A stretch of 64,000 nucleotides of DNA from Brachionus plicatilis (lineage: Eukaryota > Rotifera > Eurotatoria > Ploima > Brachionidae). The notes under the pieces were generated by a model, which searched no databases, was not told where the DNA came from, and saw only the letters and a list, made by a program, of their open reading frames with translations. A program made the translations under genes and the position numbers. Where the stretch lies: contig QEOQ01000122.1 in NCBI GenBank assembly GCA_010279815.1, forward strand, positions 599,927 through 663,926, written 5' to 3'. Numbering within the stretch: the first letter of the stretch is position 1; each line of letters begins with the position of its first letter. Positions 1 through 9,596 of this stretch are shown piece by piece.

Positions 1-2478
1 TGTAAGACTTGAATTTTTTTAATGTTTGTCTCTGAAAATGAATTCAGACATGGAAAAGAGTAATCAATTATAGATCCGATTAAAGATTTATAAAGGTTTC
101 CTAGTGTGTTATAATTAAGACCCCATTTTTTGTTTGACAATATTTTATTAAGTTCAATCGTGAACTACAACGCTGTTTTATTTCATCAACCATTGGGGTA
201 AAGGTTAATTTTGAATCAAATTTTATACATAAAAACTTTATTTCCTTTTGACTCTCAATTTTATTTTCATATATTTTTATATTTAAGTCAATATTTTCCT
301 TATTATATTTAGTGAAGACAATGTTACAAGACTTTTCAACAGATATTTTCATCTTCCACTTGAAGAGCCATTTTTCTAGTTCGTCTAAGTATTTGTTTAT
401 CTTATTTTCTAAATTTCCTTTTTTCTTAAAAATATAAAATGTGACCAAGTCATCAGCAAAAAGAAGAGAGTATTCACTATTTGTTTTATTTCTTTTAGGA
501 ATATCATTGATAAAAATGCTAAAAAGTAATGGACTAATTACCGAGCCTTGAGGGACACCTGCAGTAATGTGGTATTCATCACTCATGTGACCATTTACAT
601 TTACTTTATATGATCTTGAGTCTAAGAATGAATTAATCCAATGTATTAGGTAAGAGGGAAGGTTCAATTTTATTAATTTATAAATAAGACCATCATGCCA
701 AACCCTATCGAAAGCTTTGGAGATATCAAAAAATAGGGAACAAACTTTCTTCTTTCTATTAAATGATTCTACAATTTTTTGAATAAGGAAGAAAAGATTA
801 TCAGCGGTTCGTCGATTTTTTCTAAAACCTGATTGCTCCTGAATTAGTAATGAGTTTTGTTCTAAAAAACTATATAATCTTGAGTAGACGATACGTTCTA
901 AAAGTTTTCCGAGACAGCTTGTCATACTGATTGGTCGGTAGTTAGCCGGGTCTTGTGTTAAATTTGACTTTTTAGGTATCATAGTAATGTTAGCAGATTT
1001 CCATGCATTAGGTATTTTACTTTCTCTTAGACTTAAACTAAAAAGATACATAATGTCTTTTAGAATATTTTGAGGTACATTTTTTAACATAAGGTTATGA
1101 ATTTGATCTGGTCCCGAAGATGCTTCCTCTTTTAACCTTTTTATCGCTGATGTAATCTCTTTAGTGCTAACAGGCTCGTCAAATTTGCATTGATTTTCCT
1201 TATTAAAAAACTCAAGATTATAATCAATTATTTCTCTATCTTTTTGGGGATTAATTAGATCATTATTCGGACTAAAAGTTTTTTGGAGAAATTCACCAAA
1301 GAGGGTACCCTTTTCTTCATCAGTTCTAATTTCATTATTATTAGATATTAAGGTAGGTATTAATCCAGATCCTTTTTTTGATCGAAATTTATTAATTTTT
1401 TTCCAGAATGGTCTACTTGAAAGTGGATTTTTCACAATTTTTTTAATAAAATCAGACCAGTTTTGATTCCAAAAATTTTTTAAACTGTTTCTTAACTCTG
1501 AAGTCATTTGGTTAAATATTTTCTTAGTATTTTGACAACGAGTTTTTTGAAATATTCTTCTTATTTTTCTACGTTCGTTAATTATACTGACAATGTTTGG
1601 TGGGAGACTTGTTTTGTAAATTCTATTAGTTTGGTATGGAATGCTTTTATGAGCTGCAGAAATTAATTTTTGGGTAATTTCTTCATTTAGTTCGTCAATT
1701 GATGCTGAATTTAATCCTGAGTTTTGACCTTTTAGGATCTCACGGAATAATAACCAATTTGCTTTTTTATAATTAAGCTTTTTTGTTTGTGTTTTAGGGA
1801 TAACTGAGTAGTCAAAATTTATGCATGCCTCAATTGGAAAATGATCACTGGTCATATCTTGATTATTTAGTACCCTAAAATCAGTGATTTTATCAATCAT
1901 TGAAGTTGAGACTAAGAATAAATCAAGAATTTCAAAATATTCCCTATTGAATATGTTAAAGGTTGGGCACTTATTATTGATTACTGTGAAATTAAGCTCG
2001 TTAATAATGCTTTCTAAAATTGTTCCATTTTCGTTTTCTTTTTTGCATCCTATTTGTTTTGTTTTGGCGTTTAAGTCACCCCCGAGAACATAATTTTTAC
2101 AATTCCTATTTATCTTTTCGAATATATTAAAATTTAGAAGTTTATTAGGGGGATTATATAAACTGAAAATGTATAATTGATCTTTTCTCGGATTTACTTT
2201 GATACAAAGTAATTCAGAAGAAAATTCATCATACGAAAAGTCATGGACAAACTCTAATTCCTCCTTTACTAAAATTGCTACTCCTCCACCATGCTTATTG
2301 CGTGGTTTACTTATTGATCTATAATTATTAAAATCTAAGAAAATATTTGATTCACTCGAATTAATTTTTATTTCATTAAGTAAAACTATATCTGGGGAAA
2401 ACTGAGTCAAAAAAATTCTTAAGAGGCTGATCTTGCTGGGAAGATGAGAACAATTCCAATGTGTAATTTCTAACCTTG
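1..2478 (-). pseudogene. LINE ORF2: apurinic endonuclease-like plus reverse transcriptase
   Basis: Reading leftwards, the open frame starts after a TAA at 2479-2481, without an ATG, and gives ITHWNCSHLPSK and then DIVLLNEIK. The endonuclease (EEP) part shows GGGVAILV, YNPPN, GGDLNAK and SDHFPIE. The reverse transcriptase shows NYRPISMTSCLGKLLE, EQSGFRKNRRT, FFDISKAFDRVWHDGL, GVPQGSVISPLLF and the catalytic FADD box. The main frame ends at 101, but the expected C-terminal extension (LYKSLIGSIIDYS) continues in another frame to base 1, so there is a one-base frameshift in an A-run near 120. The protein would nick target DNA and copy the element RNA (target-primed reverse transcription). The order and motifs fit the Jockey/CR1 group; exact clade needs a tree. 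Confidence 0.9.
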
Positions 2479-2707
2479 TTTAATTAAGAGGTTTTGCTCT
2501 TGAAATAGATTTATTTGTCTTCTTGTTCATTCCTTCCGCGACGTTTCTCCTGCTCCATAATTTGAAATCTTCTCACTGTTATTGCTTGGTTTTGCTACCA
2601 GATCTGCTGTTAGCTTTTGTTGGTCAAACGAGCTTGAATTTGTCTAATTGTGTACGGGCAGAGTGATCTGTAAAGAGTACTTGCTGTTACCATCTTTTAT
2701 TTTAGCA

Positions 2708-3712
2708 TCATCGTTTGACTTCTCGAACACTCTCGTCGTTCTTTGCTTGTTTGTAATGATTTTCACTTTGATCATTTGAATTTAAGCTTGTGTCATTAAA
2801 TGTTCGTTTGTAAAATTTGTTAGATTTTCCTAGGACTGTCATGTTATGATTTTTACTTAAACTGAAATCGGCTATCAAAGAGGCAATTGTTGGCGCTTCA
2901 TTTTGATTAGTATCATCTACTTCAGTTTCTGTTATAATTCTGTTGTCAAAATTTTCCTCATCTTCGTCATCTAGATCAATATATTCCTTTTGAGAAATTA
3001 TTTTAGCCATTGAACACTTGTCTGATGAGTGACCAGCTCGATTACACTTGGAACAAACGGCATTTTTGCTCGGGCAGTCAAAGACTTTGTGACCAGTTTG
3101 CTTGCAGTAGAGACAACGAGTCTCGCCGATCTGGAAGACGTTTACAGGATTGCCATCAATCTGAGTTTGCTCCACCAAGTTGATTAGAAGGTTTTTATAT
3201 AAAGGATTTCTTGAAACGTTTATCTTGATTTTTACACGAAATGTACCCTTATAAATGTGTTTGAATTCTTCTTCTTGGAAATTTTCCTCGTAATTTTTTC
3301 GATCTCTTCATGCTCAACGCCTTTTGAGATGATATGCTTTGCAATTTTTTCTGCGGAAAAATTTGGTTTTAGACCAACGAATTTAAAGGCAAAGGATTTG
3401 AAGGTAGCTTCCGGATATTGTGCGTCTTCAATTGTACATTGTTTGTCATTTATTGATATCTTATGTCAAATTAGAGATGCAAAATTGTATGTTTCACTGA
3501 ATGAAAATAGCCAGATATTTCTCTTGCTATTTTGTGGTGGTTACTGTTTTTATAAAAGGTATAATTGATCCATTATCAATTTGTTTCAAGCTATTCAGAA
3601 TGGTCAAGCGATTCAGAATGTCCAATCTGTTTTTTGAGACTCTTATTCTGATCGCATTTTTGCAAACGGTCAGAAAAGAGTCGTCCGAGTTATCGTTAGA
3701 CATGAGACCCAA
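2708..3712 (-). pseudogene. LINE ORF1, gag-like RNA-binding protein with two CCHC zinc knuckles
   Basis: The intact C-terminal frame (2,708-3,178) carries two knuckles, CLYCKQTGHKVFDC and CSKCNRAGHSSDKC, followed by an acidic tail. Upstream the same protein can be followed through at least two frameshifts: FKHIYKGTFRVKI just 5' of the knuckles, AFKFVGLKPNFSAEKIAKHI around 3,330-3,400, and an N-terminal piece starting at ATG 3,712. Family knowledge: such ORF1 proteins coat the LINE RNA. It lies about 230 bp upstream of ORF2 on the same strand, which supports one element. Confidence 0.75.
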
Positions 3713-3789
3713 AAAAACTTTTTTAATTTATGTATTTTTACAGACAGTCAGCAAAAAGTTATATAGTAATTTTTCATAAATGAATTTAA

Positions 3790-4280
3790 CACCTGATTGG
3801 ATAATTCGATAATTTTTTAAATTGATACATTTCCAAATCCATTCAAATTAATTAATTGATTTTTAATTAGAGATTAATGATGGGCGTCTAAACTTTTGTG
3901 CAATATTGTATATGTTAATTCAATTAAAAAAACAATAAAGGACTTATTTTTAGTAGACTTATTTTTAGTCGACTTAACTAAAATTTATAACTAAAGTTTA
4001 ATTTATAAATTCAAATTTTTTAGGGAAAATTTTTACTTATATTTATAATTAAGACTTAATCTTTAAAGAAATTTAATTTATTTTTTTTTAGGTTTATTAT
4101 TTAAATGGCTTTTAGTAGTTAAACTCTTTTCACGATTGAAGTTTAAGTATTTTTGAAAATGTTTAAAGTCTTAATAAATAAGTCTAAAAAAAATTAGTCT
4201 AAATAAAGAGACAATAGAAAGCTAAAAGGAAAAAATTTTGAAGTAAATAAGCACAATTTTAAAGCATATGAAGTTTTTTG
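3790..4280. other. AT-rich spacer without recognisable gene
   Basis: I see no coding signal. Short repeats of the form TTTAGTCGACTTAACT around 3,960 resemble the stretch at 18,340-18,425, so both may be ends of one old repeat family. Confidence 0.4.
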
Positions 4281-4333
4281 GTCTTTTGTAAATTATCCCG
4301 TTTTTTTTTGTTCCTGAAATTTATGTTTCCGGG

Positions 4334-4545
4334 AAATTATCCCCGTTTTTTTCATTCCCGTGGCAAATTACTCCCAAAGTAAATTATATCCGAAAAATGA
4401 CTAAAATAAAAATTAATATAAACTGAAAATTATCCCCGTTTATATCATTCCCGTAGCAAATTATTCCCAAAGTAAATTATATCCGAAAAATGACTAAAAT
4501 AAAAATTAATATTTACTAGAAATTATCCCCGATTTTTTTATTCCT
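4334..4545. repeat. 93-bp tandem repeat, two and a part copies
   Basis: The string AAATTATCCCCG starts at 4334, 4427 and 4520, a period of 93 bp. Each unit contains CATTCCCGT, then CAAATTA, then CCGAAAAATGACTAAAATAA. The third unit breaks off after ATTATCCCCGA. The same CCCCG-containing words, inverted, recur at 5,150-5,430, so this is one end of a repeat element of about 1.1 kb. Confidence 0.75.
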
Positions 4546-4659
4546 GCTTTTAAAGAGAAAAGAAATATTCAATTTGGTTATTTAATAAAAATTTATTTGA
4601 CGAATTGAAAAGAAATAAAAAAAAAATTTTTATTGAAATTAGAGAAAAATTAAAAAAAA

Positions 4660-5127
4660 TTAACTTTGATCACGATTTCGTTCTAAAAACGCAAGGTGCA
4701 TATTGTTTGTCTCTTCAATGCGAATTTTTTTTTTTAGACGGTTAGTTGCAAACTTAATGTCATTTTTGGTAATACTTTTACGTTTGAGATTGTCGGATTA
4801 CCAATAATTGTTAATTTCATTATTAATAGCATCTTGGGTTAACTCAACTTAACGTTTTGATATATTTGAATCCAAAGAAGCTTTTTCACGATGTTTTTCT
4901 TCTCGCATTTTTTCAAGAACTTGATTATTTTTTAAACTATTGATGTAATCAAACTCTTCGTCGCTATCGCTTTCATTGGTACATTGTGCCAAAATTTGAT
5001 GTAGTGGTATTCTTGGATTGGTTGACGGTTTTGGGTTGCTTGTGCTAGGTTCAACGCATGAATTATCGTCAATATTTTCAGAATTTGCATACAGAACCTG
5101 ATTTGCTTCACCATGATTATTGAGCAA
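4660..5127 (-). pseudogene. Unknown transposon-type protein, two in-frame TAA stops
   Basis: A minus-strand ATG at 5127 opens a 92-residue acidic, Ser/Asn-rich frame. The same frame stays coding-like through TAA codons at 4849-4851 and 4798-4800 and stops at 4660-4662, giving about 155 codons. The downstream part is basic and helical (KFATNRLKKKIRIEETNN). It lies between the CCCCG tandem repeat and the CCCCG hairpin, so it is probably the remnant protein of that element. I do not recognise the family. Read-through is possible in principle, but decay is simpler because host genes here use TAA as stop. Confidence 0.4.
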
Positions 5128-5299
5128 TATAATTTAATTGGACAATTAAATATTTTACTACAAAAAATTTTACTGGTCTAATTTTTTTGGTTTCGGAAAT
5201 TATTTCAACGGGGATTTATTCCAGATTTTCGAAAAGGGTATAAAATATTTTGGGCATATTTCGATTCGGGGACAATTTCCTTTTTTTTTAAATGGGGAT

Positions 5300-5431
5300 A
5301 AATTCAACGGGGATAAATTCACGGGTATTAATTATTTCGGGGACAATTTACAGACAATCAATGAAAAAAAATGATTGTCTGTAAAATGTCCCCGAAATAA
5401 TTAATACCCGTGAATTTATCCCCGTCGAATT
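5300..5431. repeat. Long near-perfect hairpin with CCCCG-rich arms
   Basis: Arms of about 60 bp (5,300-5,360 and 5,372-5,431) are reverse complements with only about two mismatches and an 11-base A-rich loop. The left arm reads CGGGGATAAATTCACGGG, then ATTTCGGGGACA, then TTACAGACAATCA. Transcribed, it would fold into a strong stem. Confidence 0.85.
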
Positions 5432-5658
5432 AAAGCATTGAATATTTTTTTTTGCAAAAAATATTTTTATTGGATAAAAAAAATGCAACAAAAATATTAA
5501 CATAATTTATTAAGAAAAATGACTAATTATAATTAACTGGCGTGAAGTTGAATACAATCAAATTTTTCATTTTTTGCTTTACTGATTTTACCTTGATATA
5601 CCTTAATTCATTTTATAATGAATGTGTGAAATTTTTTTTTCATACATATCTTGCTATA

Positions 5659-5821
5659 CAGTGTTTAAAGTTAAACTGGATAATGGGTAATATTACGTTA
5701 TTTTACGTAATTTTACGTCAGAAAATGTAAGCTTACGTAATATTACATCATTTCTTGTATGTAAGAAAAAGTAAGCTTACGTAATTTTACGTAATTTTAC
5801 GTAATATTACACCAGTTTAAG
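5659..5821. mobile_element. 163-bp palindromic MITE (copy 1)
   Basis: It starts CAGTGTTTAAAGTTAAACTGG and ends ACCAGTTTAAG, with many TACGTAA words and the palindrome GTAAGCTTAC inside. A copy identical by eye lies at 7,253-7,415 and, inverted, at 12,828-12,990. A TA precedes copies 1 and 2, as in Tc1/mariner-type MITEs, but a clean TA on the right is missing. Copy 1 ends exactly where the inverted-duplication arm begins. Confidence 0.7.
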
Positions 5822-6631
5822 CAAAACAGAATATTTAAGAATGTTCTGTTTAATAAAAATTTTATAAAATTTAGGAAAATGGAAAGAAGTGATATTTCTT
5901 CAGGCTTGGAAAGTGAATACAATCATAAGTCCAGTTATAGTTCTGAGTCGATTTCATCAGCTGATAATGAAGAGGGTAGTAATCGCTCTAATCTAAGAAT
6001 TGAAAATTCATATGTAACCTCTCTTGCAGGAACGATTTCTAGTCCAGATAATTCTAATTCCAATATCCCTTGCACAAGTACTAGTATTTTGATACAGTCG
6101 CCGAAATTGCTTAAAGTCTATTTTGGCATTTAAATTAACTTATTTTTAAAAAATTTGTAAAAAATACCTAAAGGACATGGCAAGTTTTTTTTTTCTATTT
6201 TACATTTTTAGAAATAATTGCGTAATTAAATTTCAAATTTTACCATGCTTAAGTATTGAGTTTAAATTAAACAATGTAATTTCAAAATTTCAAAAAAGTT
6301 AAATAGAAAAAAAAACTTGCCACATATTGATTAACTTTTTATATTAGATAGATTAATTTAAAAATGTACATATTTAAAAATAGTTTAATTTGTAAAAATT
6401 TTTCCTACTTTTTTAATTTTGTGACCGTTATTTTGACAAATAAAATATATAAACTAATTTTAAACCAAATTTTTAAAATTAAAAAAAAAAAAATTTGGTT
6501 AACGTACTGGTTAACCGTTAAAAAAGTTAGATTAACCAAATTCTTGGTTAACCAAAAAAAGTTAACTTTTAAATTTTTTAGCGGTTAACTTTCGGTTAAC
6601 TTGGTTAATTTTTAACCATTACACATCTCTA
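5820..6631 (+). mobile_element. Truncated hAT element copy within left arm
   Basis: This is the mirror of 13,612-14,423. It ends at 6,631 with the hAT-type terminus read inward as TAGAGATGTGTAATGG. Its other terminus is missing because the duplication boundary cuts the element. It includes an 84-codon Ser-rich frame (5,879-6,133, starting MERSDISSGLESE) that looks like the N-terminal tail of a transposase; no catalytic part remains. Confidence 0.7.
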
Positions 6632-7252
6632 GTTTTAATTATAAAATGGCGTAAGTTTTCACGTGAGTTAATAAATTAAGTGAATAAGTTAGAAAAATAT
6701 TCAATTTCTTTTTTTATTCAAAAAAAAATTAATTGAATTCTGTTGAATTATTTATCGAATAAGACAATGAAAGTGATTGTAAATGAGTGTATTGTTATTT
6801 ATTTTATTCTATTTAATTAAGTTTAAGTCCAATGGACAAATAAAATTAAATCAAAGAGATAAGAGAATAATAAAGTGAATAAAAATAAAACCGAATAAAA
6901 GTATGAAAATTGAATTTACAAAAAGCTTAGTAAATTTAATAATTTTGTGTTCGAATTTTTTTAACTTTTCGGATCTGTTGATGTCTAATTGAGCAAGCGA
7001 TTTTATAGTTACCGATAATTTATTTATTTGTTTTCAGTACCGAGCTAAACTCCTTCAAAATAAGTTAAATGATAAAATAAAAATAAATAAAATAAAAATG
7101 AAATAAAATAAAAATGAAATAAAATAAAGATAAAATTAAAGTTAATAAAATGAGATAAAAAAAAGAACTTTCAATTTTTATAAGGTGGTAATTTTTTTAA
7201 AGCCTATATGTTCTTAGCGCTTCCGTGAAAATAGTGTTAATTTAGAAGAATA

Positions 7253-7415
7253 CAGTGTTTAAAGTTAAACTGGATAATGGGTAATATTACGTTATTTTAC
7301 GTAATTTTACGTCAGAAAATGTAAGCTTACGTAATATTACATCATTTCTTGTATGTAAGAAAAAGTAAGCTTACGTAATTTTACGTAATTTTACGTAATA
7401 TTACACCAGTTTAAG
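7253..7415. mobile_element. 163-bp palindromic MITE (copy 2)
   Basis: Identical by eye to 5,659-5,821, and lying inside the left arm. It is flanked on the right by GAAGTTTGGCCG, unlike copy 1, so the two are separate insertions or one marks a recombination junction. Confidence 0.75.
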
Positions 7416-8413
7416 GAAGTTTGGCCGAAAACGCTTACTGCCAAAAAAAATTGAATTTTAGAGGAAAAAGTGGAAAATTAATAAAAATATTTGAATTTTT
7501 TAAAAAAATTTTTGAAAAAAAAACATTAAACTTTATTACATTTTTTTACATCATTTTACGTAAAATAACACAATTTAATGTAATTTTATGTAATTTTTAG
7601 TCATATTTTCTAAGTTTATGTAAATATTAGTAAAGTACTTTTTATTCTTTTGCCAAAAGATGATTTTAAAAATAAAAATACAATTTTTGCAATCAAAAAT
7701 GATTCGAAAAGTGCAAAAAAATTAATTGTAAATAAAAAATTAAAAATACAATTTATTTTATACCTTTATTTTGATAAATATTTTTGATAAAAGATTCTAA
7801 TTTCAAATTTATGAGTTTGACCAGTCACTCAATTAATCGAAATTAATTAATTTTTTTCGTTTGCCTGCCTTTTCTGTAATTAGGCATCTTTCTGCTTTCT
7901 CCAGCATTCATTGAAAGATTTTTCCGCAGGCACCAGTTTGGCTAACTCAACTTTATTTAAATTTGAATTTGCAATTTTAAAAGAGGGTCAAATAATTATT
8001 TTTGATTTTATTCATTGTACCCGGGTAATTTTTTGTATAAAATCCAAGAGTTTTTCCTGGTTCTTCACTAAAAGACTTAGCTAATTTTGCTTTTAATGAA
8101 TTAGTAAAATCTCTTGTAGTTAATACTAAAAAATCGAAAAAAATAATTAGTCAGCTGCCTTGGTATTTAAAATCAGACTTGGGCTAAAGTCATCAAGACA
8201 AAGTCAAGACTTAAAAATGACTTTTTTGACTTTTGCCCAAGTGTGTTTAAATTTTTTTTTTTTTAAGCAAAAAAAAATTTAATTTAATTTTTTTATCAAT
8301 ATTTAAAAAAATAAAAAAAATAAAATAATTTTGGTATGAGCGGTCATTTTGTCGGCCAAGGCCACGTCGGCCGGCTGAACGGCGTTACGATTTTATTAGA
8401 TCCGCTGTAACCC

Positions 8414-9079
8414 TTAAAACTTACTGTTTGAAAGATCACACTCGTCCTCTTGCATTATTGAGTCATCTTTTGTTGACTTCCGAGGGAAAGATGGCGAAGT
8501 ACATCTTGAGCTATTTGGACTTAATTGTTCAAGAAGTAATGATCTTAACTCTCTATTTTCTTCATTGCTTTTGAGTAAATTTGAATTTAGAGTGGCCAGT
8601 TGAGTAGAAATTGCGTTCATTGACATGTTAATTCCCACAGTTTTCATCTCTTTTGCTGAATCTTTTAAATATTTGATTCCCTTAAAATTCAAATTTTTAA
8701 AATCTGAAAATTTTATCTTTTATATAAAATAACCTTTTTTTTTGGACTTTGAAAATTTTTTCATGCATTATTTCACCTTGAATCATCAAAACATGCTCAT
8801 CCATCTCATGGATAAAATTTACCATAGTTCCTTTCAAAAGCTTTAAAAAAAATTCAATTACTATTTAAAAAAAAAGCACAAACCTACATCTTCTCTTTCG
8901 ATATTATCTAGAATTTTTTGAATTGCTACGCTTCCAGTTATCCCATTAATCTCTGAAAAAGGATGATTAGGCTCTATAACGTGGTATTTTACCGCAATCA
9001 TCTCAATATCATCATCTATTTTGATCTGAGTTTCAGATACTGTCTCATGTTGTTGTTTTTTTTTTTGTTTTGAAGGCAT
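8414..9079 (-). CDS. Hypothetical multi-exon protein in the spacer of the inverted duplication
   Basis: ATG at 9079 opens MPSKQKKKQQHETV, then an acidic stretch and YHVIEPNHPFSEINGITG. A donor GTAGGT at 8887 and an acceptor AAAG ending at 8841 join in phase to exon 2 (FIHEMDEHVLMIQGEIMHEK). A second donor (AGGTTATT near 8740) and acceptor TTTTCAG lead to exon 3 (8,414 to about 8,700), which contains a predicted coiled coil (TLNSNLLKSNEENRELRSLL) and a Ser/Pro tail. The last junction is off by one base, possibly an error in the A9 run. I do not recognise the family. Its position between transposon pieces suggests an element-borne gene, but it could be a captured host fragment. Confidence 0.4.
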
Positions 9080-9596
9080 CGTATTGAAAATCATATATTT
9101 GTTAAAAGGTTTAAAATGGTTTTTAAAGTATCTTAAATAAAAAAATACTAAAGAGTGAAAATTTAACAACTGCAGACATTTTTTTTTCAAATTTAACATG
9201 CTTATTCATTTTAGTGTTTTTTATATTAAAAGCATTTATTTGTTACATTGCAAGTATCAAAAAACCATAATTTAAAATACAAATTTTTATATTTATAAAA
9301 AATGAATCAAAAATTTCCAAAAAAGAAAACTTTTCGGCGGCAAATTAATTATTTGCATCAAATTAAAAAAAAATCATCAAAGTCAATCCGAAAAATTTTA
9401 AAACTTAGTTATTCTAAGTACTATTTACCATCCACATCAGTTAGTTTTATTACATTCTAGCTTGATTGATAAATATTTTGTTTCTTATTAAGTACATTTA
9501 CAAAATAATCAAAGAAAAAAAGAAAAAGAAAATCAAAAAACAGAAAATCTAGAGTTCCTTTTACAATAGTTAATTTTATACGAGTAAATAGCTTTT

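Larger units (their letters stand above)
1..3790 (-). mobile_element. Jockey/CR1-like non-LTR retrotransposon (LINE), 3' end beyond window
   Basis: Two consecutive minus-strand reading regions, a gag-like ORF1 with CCHC knuckles and an ORF2 with endonuclease plus reverse transcriptase, give the standard two-ORF LINE order. The 5' limit near 3,790 is approximate: coding signal fades into plain AT-rich DNA. The 3' end lies to the left of base 1. Frameshifts in both ORFs mean the copy is probably dead or carries homopolymer sequence errors. Confidence 0.85.
5820..7824. repeat. Left arm of 2,005-bp inverted duplication
   Basis: Base x in this arm pairs with base 20243 minus x in the arm 12,419-14,423. 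The relation holds without net insertion or deletion at every point checked (ORF ends, MITE copy and both boundaries). One substitution was noticed, at 7697 against 12546. The arm contains a truncated hAT copy (5,820-6,631), AT-rich DNA with AAATAAAAT runs, and the 163-bp MITE. Matching stops at 5819/14424 outside and 7825/12418 inside. Confidence 0.95.

Noticed and set aside
4334..4545. CRISPR-like array
   Set aside because: The units are contiguous tandem repeats without unique spacers, and the genome is eukaryotic.
4660..5127. Alternative genetic code with TAA as sense
   Set aside because: Conserved genes (RAD17, P1, calpain fusion, NXF) all end at TAA where expected and have none inside; internal TAAs occur only in transposon-type frames.
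6364..6588. 74-codon frame rich in Lys, Asn and Phe (and its mirror at 13,655-13,879)
   Set aside because: It overlaps hAT subterminal GGTTAAC repeats; composition is that expected from AT-rich noise.
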